Source of the DNA: Stemphylium vesicarium
Taxonomy: Eukaryota; Ascomycota; Dothideomycetes; Pleosporales; Pleosporaceae
Assembly (NCBI GenBank): GCA_004380135.1
Contig: QXCR01000103.1
Span: 1 to 64,000, forward strand
Length of the DNA: 64,000 bases
Direction: 5' to 3'
Below, piece by piece: positions 32,730-45,800 of the stretch. The translations under genes were made by a program, and so were the position numbers. Below the pieces are notes generated by a model that did no database searches, had not been told where the DNA came from, and saw only the letters and a list, made by a program, of their open reading frames with translations. Position 1 is the stretch's first letter. Every line of letters starts with the position of its first letter.

Positions 32730-33762
32730 ATGAGCGACAACAAGGACCCCGTTACCGCCTACCCTGCGACCTCCATTACCGCCCAGAACCAAGAAGGCGG
32801 ACCCGGTCTCGACTCCAAGACTGAGCAAAAGGCAGAGTGGTCACGTCTCGAGTTCTGGGACGAGAACCAGAAGCCCTACCTCAAGGAGTATGAGGGCCGT
32901 GGCTTGCTGCAAGGCAAAGCCGCTTTGATCACCGGTGGAGACTCAGGTATCGGGCGAGCAGTCGCTATTCTATTCGCACGGGAAGGAGCAGATGTCAGCA
33001 TCGTGTACCTACCCGAGGAAGAAGAGGACGCGCAGTACGTCAAGAAGAAGATTGAGGAGGCCGGACGTAAGGCGAACCTGATGCAACTGAACCTGAGGGA
33101 GAGGAAGAACTGTGAGCAGGCTGTCGAGCAACATATGAAGGTTTTCGGCAAGCTGAACGTTCTGGTCAACAACGGTAAGCCCTACCGAAATTACGCCCTG
33201 GAACTGTACTAATGCTGTTGCAGCTGCCATGCAGGAGATGGCCCTGGACATGACAGAGATCGACCTCGATATCACAGAGAAGACCTTCCAAACGAATGTC
33301 ATCTCTATGTTCGCCATGACCAAATACGCGCTCAAGCACATGAAGCGCGGCGACTGCATCGTAAACAGCACTTCGGTTGCTGCCTACATGTCTAACCCTA
33401 CCCTTCTCGACTACGCATCTACCAAGGGAGCGATTGCCACATTTACCAGGGGTCTTGCACAGCAACAAGCACCCAACGGTATTCGTGTCAACGCCGTCGC
33501 ACCCGGCATCATGTAAGTCACTTCGATTGCGCAGTCGTTATTCAATTACTAACACTTTCGCAGCTGGACACCACTCCAACCCGCCACAAAGAACAACCCC
33601 GCTTCCTCCATGGAGGCGCTGGGTGTCGGCGCATGCCCATTGAACCGACCCGGTATGCCCGTGGAGATGGCTACATGCTACGTTCACCTTGCGTCGCCGC
33701 TGGGCTCGTACTGCACAGGCGAGGTACTCCACGGCTCGGGTGGTATCGAGATGCAGGGTTAA
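32730..33762 (+). CDS. Short-chain dehydrogenase/reductase (YghA-like)
   Basis: Three exons (32730-33174, 33224-33512, 33564-33762) give 310 residues. An N-terminal extension (~55 residues, including EFWDENQKPYLKEYEGRG) precedes a classical SDR fold. It shows cofactor loop ITGGDSGIGRA, NNAA after intron 1 (VLVNN|AAM), catalytic Ser in VNSTSVAAY, Tyr-x3-Lys in DYASTKGA and AVAPGI before intron 2. The extended N-terminus and WTPLQPAT segment match the group of bacterial YghA/YhdG-like and fungal oxidoreductases. The substrate is unknown. NADP(H) preference is not obvious. Both introns are about 50 nt with CTAA-type branch sites. Confidence 0.92.
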
Positions 33763-36581
33763 GGCAGCGAGAAATTGATGTGGTAATGACTTCATGGAAT
33801 ATACACGGCGCTTAGATGTCGTGTAAGATAAGAGACATACTTAATGAATGATCAATTTTGGATAAACGCTTTAGTTGAGTGCATTACATGCAACATTTTT
33901 TACATTGTTTTAGGCTGCGCAGTCTTTTCTCATGGCGAAAGTTTGCCCTGTTTTTTTTTATTGTCCCAGGAATGTGTACATGTGAGTCAAGCCACGCTTC
34001 ATGGATACGTTTCGCGCTGGCGGTCGGGTGGTTTTAAAGTAATTTTAACGGCCAGCAAAAGGCTCCAAACACATAGACAGCGTTTAAGCCTCTTTCAACC
34101 CGGACAAATACGTATACCGCTGTTTTCTTTTTGTGCTTTTAAGCCTAATGGTGTTGTTTAAGAAGGAGAAATAAGGAGAAGATACGGGGTTTATAACGAG
34201 AGGTGCCTTGCTATCGCTGCTAGTCGATCTCAGACCCATACGTGCAGGACCGCAGGAAGTTTGAAAGACAAATTGGCTCGAGAACCAAGCCAGAGAAAAC
34301 ATCGACCAGCGTTTTATTTGTTTTAATACAACGCTGTGCGCATGCTTTCAAAGCACAAGTTCTTCATCGTCGAGCGAGAAGCGCAGCCCCATAGACTGCA
34401 GCGAATTCGTTTTTAGAGACAGAAGCAGGAAGGACATTCACGCCCGAATTTTGGTTTTAGATATTAGAAGACCAGGGTCTGTGTGATAGAGAAAGAAGGA
34501 AAGTTGAAGACTTGCGAGGATAGATTTTATATCCTACCGCCGAAGGGTTTGCAGTGCTGATCCAGCGACGCTATATATGGGAGCTTGTCGGAAGCCGCCG
34601 TTCACGCCAACATATATGATTCTGTGATCTGCTTCGAGGGCAGCATATGCAGGTAGTCCACTGATTTCGGAAAGAAGGTCCAAAAGCCTGGGAGTCATGA
34701 AAGCTTTGATATTTGCTTTTAAGGAAAGAAAGAGGGCAAAGACATAGCCTGCTACCCACGAAGGTTTTAATGACGCTCATGGAGCAAAGCCACGGCACAA
34801 CACATGGTGGTGTATGCTGAATTCTTCAGTAGCAAGGAAGACTCGTTTATATTGCAGAGATAGAAGTAGAAGGCCGGTGGGTATTTAAGCGCACTTCATA
34901 GCGCGTTGACCCAATATCCAGAAGCCGTACAGCCGTTTTCTAGCCTTAGGATTCTTCTTGGGAAAACAGCGCCGAGGAACCGCCATATCAGAACGGTGTA
35001 TCGGTTTTCGAAAAGAGCGGAGCAAAAAGGGAAAGACATACGTGGATACAAATCCGTTTTTGGGAAAAAGCACAACAGATCCAGCCATGTCTTGAAGTCG
35101 GACGATTTTCAGGGACTCGGGTTCTTGTACCAGAGGTTTAGCTAATCTTTTTGCACAGCAGAGAAGAGGAACTCCATAGATGCTATCGAAATATTTTTTA
35201 AGATGGGCAAAAAATGGAAGCGGGGGATTAGAGGAATAGAGCGAGAGGCGGGAGGAAGTGTTTATATAGCTTTCCAATCGACACTTTATTCAGAACAGAG
35301 TATGTGCGATACCCGGCTTCTCCGCCGAGCGCTCTTAGAAACATGCGTTCCTCTTTGTACACTTTTTCGCGTCTTCCACCACAAAGCGCCATGCTGTCCG
35401 CTGCCACTGCTTTCCGCAGACTTTCTCAGAGCAGGAAAACGACATCTTTGCAATAGAAAGCTCTTTTTGGGTCTCGAATCATTCAGCGATCATGTACATC
35501 TTTCTAGGAAGCAGAGGAGAAAGCCATGTTCAGGTTTCTTGTCATCTTAGAGACTGTGACAAAAGGCCGGTAGATGCTTGTGGAAAGAAGGGAAAGGCAA
35601 AGAATAGTGGTAGATTTATAACTCTCGCGACATACATGGCGCCTACAAAGAGCAGGCGCAGAAGGAACCATAACGTCTTGTACTAGAGTCTTTTATTATT
35701 GCGCCCGACAGTCCCGCATAGACATGGATTCTTGGTATCCAAATTTTGATTATAGCAATCCAATATAGGGGCGGTAAATTTAGGTTAAGAGGCCGAGGGA
35801 CCGGACATCACTGTTTAACCCTGGTACTTCCGCTCCACCAAAGAGCCACCAGACATAAGATGTTGAAACATCTCTTTTTTTTGTGGTCCTAAAGACGTGG
35901 GTCTGTCAACGTGATTTTTCGAACAAGGCGAAAACAATGAGTATGCAGTTCAGAATCGCATTCCACGAGGAGTTTTATAGTAAGCAAGATCCTAGGGTGT
36001 TGCCGTGGAAAGAAAGAAGGACAGCGTCGCCGATTTAGAGTTTTCGTAGAGAGTATGCGCACACATGCAGCTGATGTGCATCGATTTTCATATAGACAAG
36101 GAAATATACAGCCCCGGAAGATGGCATGGGAGACTTTAGACACACGTCGCCAGCATGAGCGTGGTAACAGAGTCCTTTTAGGGAAGAAGCAGCCGAAAGG
36201 CGGAAGAAACATCATAACCACCAGCGAGTATTTCTTTTGGAGAAAATGTTTTGGAAAATTAAGGGTAATGAAGGAGAAGAAGAGAGAGCGGCAAGCAGGT
36301 TTATGTACCCTGACAGACAGGGAGGTAGTGGGGGCACGTGACAAGATGAGAGCAGAAGACATGACATATGAGATGAGAATCTTTGTCTACGTCTCAGTCA
36401 TAACATAATCGTACTAGACGCTACGATACCCAATGCATCATCCTAATACAGGAGATTGCTCGTTCATGTCGCCGCATGTCGGCCACCCAGGAAACGCCGA
36501 GCCATGTATCGCAAAATGCTCCAAACCCGCCATGCCAATACCATGTCTATTCCCCAATCCGCAGAATCAAATCGCGTGATA
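33763..36581. other. Gene-free region with quasi-periodic TTTATA and purine tracts
   Basis: About 2.8 kb with no recognisable protein. TTTATA occurs at 34190, 34526, 34846, 35261, 35615 and 35974 (spacings 336, 320, 415, 354 and 359), with TTTATG at about 36299. Several copies follow purine-rich tracts such as GAAAGAAGGAAAG. This could be a diverged tandem repeat or a series of small transcription units. I could not align the units convincingly by eye. Confidence 0.4.
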
Positions 36582-39209
36582 CTAACCACCCTTCTTCGGC
36601 GCAACCTCAATATGCTGCGCGCGCGACTCATCCTGCGCATCCGTCATATCTACATCCGAAAATCTGACCTTGCTCTGAAATTTGTCAGCATCCAGCTCCA
36701 TGGCATCGTCGCTCCTTCCAACCATCTCGCTGCTAGCGCTGCTCAAGCCAGGAATAGCATTTCTGCCGGGATTCGTCTCGACCATTTCCTGCGCACCGGA
36801 AGCTTCGTCGTCGATCTCCGTGTTTGGCGTCAGGGTCGCGGAGCTCATGTTGGAGTCGTTTCTTGCGCGGCTGTGGAAGTCTTTAGCGTCAATCCCACTC
36901 CACTCTGTGTTGTCTTGGAAGGTGTCTTTTTCCCACCCTGTGCCATTTTTACCCCACTCGCCTGGCGTGTCGTCCCAACCACCCGGTGCTGCGTCTCCAT
37001 AGACACCATATTCCTCCCATCCTGTTGCGTTCTTTTGCAATTCTTCCAAGAAGTTCAGGTTGTCTCGTTTGATGAAGTCTTGGAGGGGCTTTGGCAGTGG
37101 GGTGGGGTCGACTGATATGGCATCTTCGTTTGCGTAGACGAGAAGCGCGGAGGCGGATTCGGTGGTCGCGCGTTCGATGACTTCTTGGAGCGAGAGGCGG
37201 TCGCGTCTTATTATTGGGTTTGAAGATTCAGAATCGTATTGCATGCGCCACCACTGTGTTGCACCTGGAACGTCGGATTTGATGTCGGGATGCCGTACGT
37301 AGACGACGTCGCGGCGAGTGGCTACGCCGTAGAGGAAGTATGGGTGCTGCATAGCATCCGCTGGAGTCTGGCCTTCAGGGAAATCTACTGCGATGGATTC
37401 TGTAGGTTTCTTTGCCGCGTCGTCTGCAGTGTCCATTGTATTATCAGTGGTAGCGTCGTTAGCACCATCATCTACAGCAGGCTTGAATCTACCGGAGATG
37501 CCAGCGATTGTCTTTTGCACTTGCTGGGTTCGCTCATCAAGGGTCACGAGCTGGGTTTCAATACTCTTGCAAAGCTCCTGAAGCTGAGATAGGACCTTCG
37601 CATCCTCTGAAAACGGTTGATCTTCTTGGCTTTCAAAAGCGGCCATGCTGGATCGCAGCAACTGCAATGACTCGACCTTCTTTGCCCCCGCCTTGTTAGG
37701 GGTGTGGAATTTCAAATCTTCCACCTGTGCTTGCATGGTCCTGAGTCGTTCCTCGTGCTGCTTGATATCGCTGTACATGCCATCAATAACATGTTTGTTC
37801 TTGTCGAGATACCGGTCAATGTAAAGGGTGGCAGGTACGCGACATCCAAGATCAGACGCCTCCGTGTTTGACGAAGTAAGGCGAATTATGAGCACATTGC
37901 TGGTGTCGCGTAGATGGGCGCTTCCCATGGCTGAAGAGAAAAGTGTGTCGTCGAGGACGTCGTACAAGCTAAAGTCAGGTCTGGACTGATCGCGTGTGAC
38001 GGTGGTATCGAGCGCAAAGCTCTCTTGTATACTGCCCGCGACATTGACCGTGGATCGGAGAGCGCCGTTCAATTCGACGTCGGGTACATGACTTTGGAAG
38101 GCAAATCCCCACATGACCAGAAATTTTAGCAAGTCGTCGTCCGGATCATCCACAACCGACTGGGCCTCTGTCCAAGCTTCCGTCTGCAGTAAGGCATTCA
38201 CTGACCCGTAAATCCTGTCCGTGTTGTCCAAGAAAGCCATAAGCCGCTGCGCCTCATGGAGGATTTCCAACCCATGTGCTTCCGATCGCCCCATGCTGTC
38301 TTCGAATATGCGCGCAGCCTCAGTTGGGCTGCCCTTCCACCAGTCGTCGCCTATCCAGTAATCCTCCTTCAATATACCAGGACATAATAGTGCGTTTCGG
38401 AAAAGCGGTATCGAGTGGAGGATAGGGATCAGGCTGGACAGGTAGTTAAAGTTGGAAGATGGCTTAAGGATAGCGGGTTGGCCTTCCTCGCGCTTTCGCT
38501 GGCTGGGGATGGGGTCGGCGATGATCTCGGTGGCTGTCGGTACCAATGCCCACGAGGACGTGTCGTAATTCTCTCTTGTCGCCGGTCCGAAGTGGGGGTT
38601 GGACCCGATGACTCCCATTTCTTGGTCTTCTATACCTGAATCTCGATTAGTATGGCCGATCCTATGTGCATCGTGTCTTGAGCATCGTGGTATGTACTGA
38701 CTCTGCATGGGAGCGTCGCCGGCCTGTGCTTGGGTAGATGCGATGCTCGTGCGAGACGGTGGGCGTGTAGGTGCTCTGCTGTTGACGTTGCTGTGCGGGT
38801 AATTCTCAAGACCTGGAGCATAGTCAATATTAAAAGCTAGAAGCAGCGCCTGTCAGCCTCTCTGTCCCTCCAAACTACTCTAGAACAAAGTCGACGTACT
38901 AGGAATATTTGTGTCATCGGCACCGTACATGGCTCCGCCAAACGCCGTCTCATCCCACTTGGCTTGCGAGTTGCGTAGATGGGCTTTCAGGGAGGAAATG
39001 CCACCTTCACCTTGGCTATCAAAGTAATTATTTAGCGCAGCTTGGAGGTCGTTGCCATGATTCTGCAGAACGCGATTAGATGGTGCTGCTCATGGGGCGC
39101 GGGCCGCCTTTCGTACCGCAAGGAGTTGCTTGAGCTCATTTCTATCAAGTAGGTCAACACCAAAGTTGAGAAGCTGGTCGATCTTCTCTTCTACATCCGC
39201 CCCGGCCAT
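36582..39209 (-). CDS. UBA/ubiquitin-interaction-type protein with a USP-like core
   Basis: Exons 39209-39117, 39062-38900, 38836-38702 and 38635-36582 give 814 residues. The N-terminus is a UBA-like module (VEEKIDQLLNFGVDL, NHGNDLQAALNNYFDS). Then comes a linker rich in SRAPTRPPSRTS. The long last exon resembles a ubiquitin-hydrolase N-terminal region (YLSSLIPILHSIPLFRNALL, WWKGSPTEA), a coiled-coil segment and an acidic disordered tail. I see no clear Cys/His catalytic pair, so it may be an inactive, ubiquitin-binding scaffold. The 66-nt intron 3 (38701-38636) has no stop and is a multiple of three, so retention would insert 22 residues. The frame upstream of the chosen start contains no better Met. 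Confidence 0.75.
36594..36968 (-). other. Acidic, Asp/Ser-rich tail of the UIM-type protein
   Basis: Low-complexity acidic region such as DDEASGAQEMVETN and DAMELDADKF, probably disordered. Confidence 0.5.
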
Positions 39210-39738
39210 GATTGTGGGGTTGTGGGCTGGAGTCTAGGGTAGAAATGTCGCTAACACAGAGGCGTATGTGAGGATCTTGAAGAGAGAGAGAGAGCGAGAG
39301 TGGCGGCGGGTGAGTAGTCGCAAACGTGTTTGACAGCGGCGTTGGGGCGTGGATGGCAAACGGCAGGTGCTTTCTAGTAGCGAGTGCGTGCGTGCAGGCT
39401 CGGGATGTCCGGGGAAGGCGTGTTCGTGGTTTGTATGGCGGCAGTCATGGTGGGGAGCGTAAAGCGTGAGCTCTGCGGAGGAGCCATGCGGAGCTATCAA
39501 GTCGCTAATTGCGGGCGGAGGAGCAGGGGTGCACTGACAGGTGTTGCGTCACACAACCACATCGGCTTCTGCATCACCAACTGTCACTGCGCACATATAC
39601 ACCTCTTATCAGATGACTAGCATAATAAATTTGACAATTTTTGTGCTGCATAGATTGCACAGACTTGACAGCTATATTTTACATTTATTTTACAGGGCAG
39701 TCCTAAAGCGTACAATCATAACCTCTATTTACAGTTGT
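39210..39738. other. Intergenic, with a short GA repeat
   Basis: Contains an AGAGAGAGAGAG tract near 39281-39298 in the promoter of the gene to its left. No gene recognised. Confidence 0.6.
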
Positions 39739-42073
39739 CTACGATGGCGACGATGGGACACCATCCAAAACCTCTTCTTTCTTTTGTTGGCTGAGTGACT
39801 CATCTGGTTTTGCCTCTTCACTGGTCGGCTCTGGTTCTTTCATCTCGTCGTTGACATGTTCCTTCTCCGTCTTGGGTCTCGTAACTGCGTCATCCGACCT
39901 AACAGCATCTGAGCCAGGGCCAAGCGGCCGGAAGATTTCTACACCCTTTTCCTGGTCGATTTTATCTTGCTCTTCCCTCCACTTGCGCCCACGACGGCTA
40001 AACCGCGAGATGAGATCGCGATAGGTTTTGAGGTTCTTGTCTGCCTCCTCGTCGTCCAAGCCAACGAGCTGACGTCTCCGCTCTCTCACGGCGTTGTACA
40101 GCTTCCAGCGATTCTCCTCGGGTATCTCCTTCATGTGGTACTCAATCTTCCACTCGTCATCACTAGTAAAGTTTGTCGGCCTCTCGACGTAGCCTCCGTT
40201 GACGAGACTACGGACAGTCAAGGTCCATCCCATTAACGGCCCCTCGGACGTCGCGGTAGGTGTGGAATCGTGCCCTTTGGTCGTTGCGGTTTCCTTGGCT
40301 TCCTCCTCAGATCCCTTTTCGGAGTCTTCCTCGGAGACGCGTTCACTATCGGTCCGAGGGTCTTCTTCAGTTGAAATGTCCTTGGGGCCTTCGGATCTGG
40401 ATGTACTGTTCTGGTCTTCGCCGACTTGCTCATCCACATCGTCCTGAATCTCCTGCCAGTCTGCTTGTGTTTTAGGGTCATCCTTTCCTAAGCCGACAAC
40501 ATTGCGTGCAAATTCTTTTTGAGCAGCCTCTCCTGCGCTTTGGATCTCGTCTGCTTGTTCGTCGGTGACAGGTTCGGCGAAGACGTACATGAAAGGCGTT
40601 TTGGTATCGCGCGCTTCAAAGTGAAGCCTTATGGTCTGTTTATCGTTAGTGCCTGTTTGTAGAAGATGGACGAAGATAGCCTACTGTGTTAGGAAACATA
40701 GCCGTTGCCTTGCTCAAAAGTTCATCAACTAAGCTGATGGACAGCTTGAATTCCTGATCTCCCAGGGCTGTGTCATGCTGACCGTGAAGAACAGCATCCA
40801 TTTCGGGTAGGCTGAGGTACTGGAAACCGAAGATACGCTCAATGTTGTGATAAGCAAGGAAAATGCCGTCCATTCGCCCCATACGGACTTGCAATGAATA
40901 CTTCAGCAAGGTCGCCCGCGTCATGTCGTAGAACTCTCGTTCAAAAGACTCCCATTCGCCAAGAGCGTGACGCAGTTGGTAGCCCGCGCCTTCTTCATAT
41001 TCTCTATGGTTCATGCGAATAGAAACGACGGCCCTCGTCTTCAGGTCGAAGACACCAGTCCCAGGCAGACGAGGGTCAACTGCGTCTAATTGGGAGCGCA
41101 TCATGATGTTACCTTGTTTGGAGTAGTGGTAGCAACGACTGCCGTTATCCTCGGTAGGCGCCTGTTCGGGGCTCGATCTGCGATATCGCTCGAATTCGCT
41201 GCGCTCGGTCGTGAGCAGCTTCTCGAGGGAATGGCCAAGCCAACTCATAATGTTGGGCCTATCGTAGGACTTGTCAGCGTCGATGGCGTAGATGCCGTCC
41301 TTGTATCGTAGGAAGACGGCGCTGGGGCCGAGAGTGATTTTGGAAAACCTGGGCGAAGGGTCCGGGAACTGGCGCGAGAGCATACTGTGTTCGAGCTTCC
41401 TGAAGTTGGAGAGGATGTAGTGAAAGTGTTGTAGGACACCCGACATGCTAGACGTGGAGCCCGTGTACTTTGCTCCGATGCGTTTTGTCAAGGCGAGCAG
41501 CTCTTCGTCTCTGGACGAAGTCTTGTACTCGCTCAAGGCTTCAAAGTCGAATTCGTGGGCTGGCATAATCTTTTCTAGATACGGATCGAAATTCCACACT
41601 CTCGAGCGGGGATCCTGCAGACGGTATACGCCAGGATTGAACAGCACACGATCAAGACCGTAGGACAGCATTGGCACAGGAGGCTTTCCCACATCGACGG
41701 CCTCGAATTTGAGGTCGTCAGCCTCTAGGGAGACTATCTCAAGCCGGTCCCGGTCGCGGTTCCTCCGCTTCTGCACCGTCTCCTGGTTACCAAGCAGGGC
41801 GTCTTTGAGCGACTTGGGGTTACTGTCTACATCCTTGTGCTCGCGTTTCTCTAACTTCTCGTCTTGGGCATCGCTGGCTTGAGCATTATCGACAGAGTTG
41901 GCAGCCTCCTTTCCGCGGGCCTTTGCGCTTGCCTTGGCTTTTTTGCCTTTGGGAGCGTTCCCCGACCGTTTCAGGACAGTGGCCGTGGCGCTGAAGGTCC
42001 GGCATGGTGGCGGTACATGGCAGGCAGGGGCTCTCTGCCACAACGAGGCTCGCACCAGCTGGCGACTCAGCAT
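39739..42073 (-). CDS. pet127: Pet127, mitochondrial RNA metabolism protein
   Basis: Exons 42073-40685 and 40635-39739 join in phase 0 over a 49-nt intron (GTAGGC..CACTAAC..CAG), giving 761 residues. The N-terminus (MLSRQLVRASLWQRA) is rich in Arg, Ser and hydrophobics without acids, as expected of a mitochondrial targeting signal. The conserved core includes RVWNFDPYLEKIMPA, YTGSTSSMSGVLQHFHYIL and GVFDLKTRAVVSIRMN. The last supplies the D..K motif of PD-(D/E)XK nuclease folds, to which Pet127 has been assigned. Pet127 acts on mitochondrial RNA 5' processing and stability. The C-terminal exon is acidic and Glu-rich (EEDSEKGSEEEAKE) and probably variable. Confidence 0.92.
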
Positions 42074-42884
42074 CGCGACGAGTGTGTCGGGGGAGGGGCG
42101 AGGGCGGCGGTCGACCTGCGATATGGCAGTGGCGCCCCGGTCGCGAATTCCTCAGAAAATCATGTCGGCGTTTGTTAACGCCGGGCGATCCTCGATTGAG
42201 ATCGGCCATGTGACGCACGCTTGCAACGGCCAGGACGCGCGGAGCTACCGTAGCCACCACTGCGAGACCCACCCACGCCGCCGTCGGGCGCATGCTTTGT
42301 CGAGAAACAGAGGCGTGAGCGTGAGAGTCAGCGTCCTGAAATTCGCTTTCGTCGGCGGAAGTTGCACGGCGTGTTCTTCGTATATCCTGTCCGCTTGATA
42401 CGCGCCGGCTGCCGGGGCCCCCCGTCATTCCTTGCCCAACGCGCCCGCCCTGGAGATGCGCCGGTGAATGGGCCCGGGCCCTTTCATTCAGACGCGGAGC
42501 ATCGTTGGAAATCCTCATGCCCGTCGCGCGCAATCACGGCACACGAATAATGAGACGTACTGATTACACCATACCTTTACCTGTACCTGTACCTGCCAAC
42601 CCCCTCTCGCCCCCAGCCGAGCCCCAAGTCTCTCTCTGTTCCGCCCACCGTGTACCCGTACCGCCATCGTCGTCCCCATCCTTTCCGGATGCGCCTGCGT
42701 CTTGATTGGCTGTGTCTCGAAATTGTTCCCAGCACCGCTGTCCTGGCCTACCCTCCGCTTCGACTGTTTTGATCATAGTTCCCGACGCGCCAATTGCTTC
42801 TTCCAACCGAGGGGCACTCTCTGTATGCCATAGTCGCGCCGCCGAGCTCGTACTGGGCTGCGCGCGCAAACCTGCCTTTTCGGA
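42074..42884. promoter_or_regulatory. Shared divergent promoter region, GC-rich
   Basis: 811 bp between the Pet127 and PH-LRR starts. GC-rich sequence makes several open frames by chance; none resembles a protein family. Confidence 0.6.
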
Positions 42885-45800
42885 ATGTCCAAAGACAAAC
42901 GGCGGAGCATCTTTGGTCGCAGCTCCCTAAACGCCCTCACGCCCCAGAGCAGCAAAGATGAATCGCAGCCCTTGAATCTCCTCCGGAAGCGGCGCACCGC
43001 TTCCTTCTTGTCAACCCTCTCCGACATATCACAACAGACCGAAACGCCCTCGAGCAACAACAACAGCACCAGCACCGTAGCCGGAAGCACCATTGCAGAA
43101 ACGTCCGATTCCTCGCGATCAGGCCTCTCCAAGGCCCAAGTGAAGCGCGCCAGCTCCGTCTTCAGCTCGTTTCGTGGCTACAAACTCCCCGCCGATGACG
43201 ACCCCGAGCCTCTTTCGGCAAGTTCAACGCGGAACTCGACCATCTTTGGAGAATACTTGTGGGAGGATGTGCACGATCTCCAGGTCCTGCAGCATGGCGA
43301 GGTTCAGACGAGCAGTTCCATGTTCAGGAAGAAGAAGGAGTACCTGGTCTTGACCGAGAAGCACCTAGTGCGCTTCAAGAACCAGGCCAAAGCCATCGAA
43401 GCCTTTCCGGGCTGCTCTTCGTCACCTTCGGGCTTCGGCGAGGGGACTGACTATCGCAGGGTCCCCTCCTCCCATCGCATGAGCACATACCGGCACAGCC
43501 ACAGCCCCTCCATCAGCTCCTCACACGACCTTCAGTCCCTAGCCTCAGAATCGTCCGGAGAACGTCACCAAGGCATACCTCTGCGCCAAATCGTCGCCGT
43601 CTACCATCTGGACGATGGCCGACCACACTTCGCACTCGAGCTATACTACCTGGATGACGAGTCAAATCATGCCTCTTCCATGACTCTCCAATTCGGCGAT
43701 CCAGAAGAAATGTTTGCCTGGCTTAAGATCCTAAGGGAGGCAGCTAATGCAGCCCGGTTGTTCGACGGAAAACCCATTTCTGCACACAACTCCCACCTGG
43801 CCGCACGCGTTGTAGAAGCAGAGCGTGATTATGTGCCTCCGCACTACGCCATATACAAGGTTGTTCTCCGCCCCCAAGGGAAAACTACGACTAGATCCTC
43901 ATCAGATGATTTGGCCAAGGCGTCTGCTTCTGTATGTTTTCTTGCAATCGGCGTGCACAAAGTACACATCATCCCGCTGTTCAAGCCAGCTTCGCAGCGT
44001 TCCTCTAGTCCCTCTTTGTCCTCGCACAGCATGCAATCGTCGCATGGCATCCTAACCCTGACTGAAATTTGCGTGAACGAAATTGACGACACATTTCAAT
44101 TGACCTTTCGGTACGTGCTTGTTTGCCCATAATGAGCGTAATACTGACACAGTGTAGAAAACCATTAGAGCGACCCAAAGTACTCCACTTGGCATCGCTT
44201 GCCTCACGGGACATTGCTGTACGCCTGCGGTTGGTAGAAGCTAATCTGAGGCCAGAATGGGAGACCCGCCCGTTTGACTTCTTGGTCCCTGAAGATGTGC
44301 AACAAGACATTGTACGACAAGAGAGCCCACACCCTATGGATCCCGATTCCTTGGACCGGACCCTGACCGGATACTGCGTTGCCTATGACGTGCAGCCGGA
44401 AAACATCAGCTATCAAATTACCTATCCGCCCGAAGATGCTCCACGATTCGAGCTGCTCCCACCTACTGGTCTGCGGAGAACGCAGTACACCACACTTGAG
44501 CTCCTCGCTGTCATGCGCGCCTTGAGGTACAATGAAACATTTGGCGGCATCTCGTTCAAAGACGTGCGTCTGGACGTCTTGAACGGGCTCAAGGACCCGA
44601 ATGGTGCAGAACACCTTTGCCTTAAGACAAAACGCGGCACATATGCGCGGCTGGATGTTGAAGAGTTGGAGCGGTCTTGTCTACTAGTCCAGGAAATCCG
44701 GGCGTTAGCCCTTACGAATCGGAAACTTCGAAGAATGGATTTTACCGCCTGTATCACACGGCAGCCTAGAGAGCATGGAGAGTCTAGAGGGAGCGCCAGA
44801 GACCAAGGCTGCGGCATCGTTGAAGCATTGTTTCCACTTTGCAAGTACCAAACAACAAATGTTGACTGGATAGCTTTGAACAAGATACAGCTTGGAGATA
44901 CAGACTTGGATTATCTTGTTGCTGCAGGTGTCGAGCGAGCTTGCCATCTACGTGGACTGGAGCTCAGCGGATGTGGCTTAACGGACCGTTCACTATCTCT
45001 CGTTCTGGATGCGCTTCGTGCTCAGGAAACCACGCTAGAGACCCTTGATTTATCATCGAATCCTTTCCGGCTCTCACCCAGCATCTTTGACTCTCAAATT
45101 GGTGTTTTCGGCTATCTCACACGACTGAACCTGTCACATGTCGCGCGGTCATCTGGACTCGAATCACTGATCTCTGTCGAGACATTCCACGGTTGGAGGT
45201 TACAAGAATTGACCCTGAGCGGGACCTCGCTCAATGCCGCTACGGTCGACGCAATCGCCGGATACTTGGTCAACTACAAGCGGTCGTCAGCTCTTCGCGA
45301 GATCAAGCTGGACCACTGCTTCCTTACTGGAAGGGACATAGCATATCTCCTGCACTCGATGACGGAACATCCTGGCAAAGCTCGCGAGCTACATCTTGAC
45401 GTCAGTGAAAACCGAATCGAAGAGGATTTGGATAAGTTGACAAAAGCTATCGCTAGCGGCCTGGCACCGTCCAACTTCACCCTCCGCCTGCTCGAGTTTG
45501 AAGAAGACGCCGACTTCCGAAAGATGATACTAGCATTAGCTGCTAATAACACTATCCGACAACTGGATATTTCGCGGGCCTCATTACCATGTGACGCCTC
45601 GGAAGAGACGTGCCAGGCAATGGAGAAGATGTTTGCCGATAACAAGAGCCTCGAATGGCTTGATATATCTGGCGAAGACTCTCGCTTGGAGACAACCAAG
45701 CTAGGTGTCGGTATTAACAGGGCATTACGTGGTCTTCAGCGCAACAAGACCTTGCGGGCTCTGTACATCAGATGTAAGTTTTTCCCTTTCACTATTGCTT

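Noticed and set aside
41886..42533. 215-residue minus-strand frame before PET127
   Set aside because: It lies in a GC-rich promoter, overlaps the PET127 start out of frame, and resembles no family.
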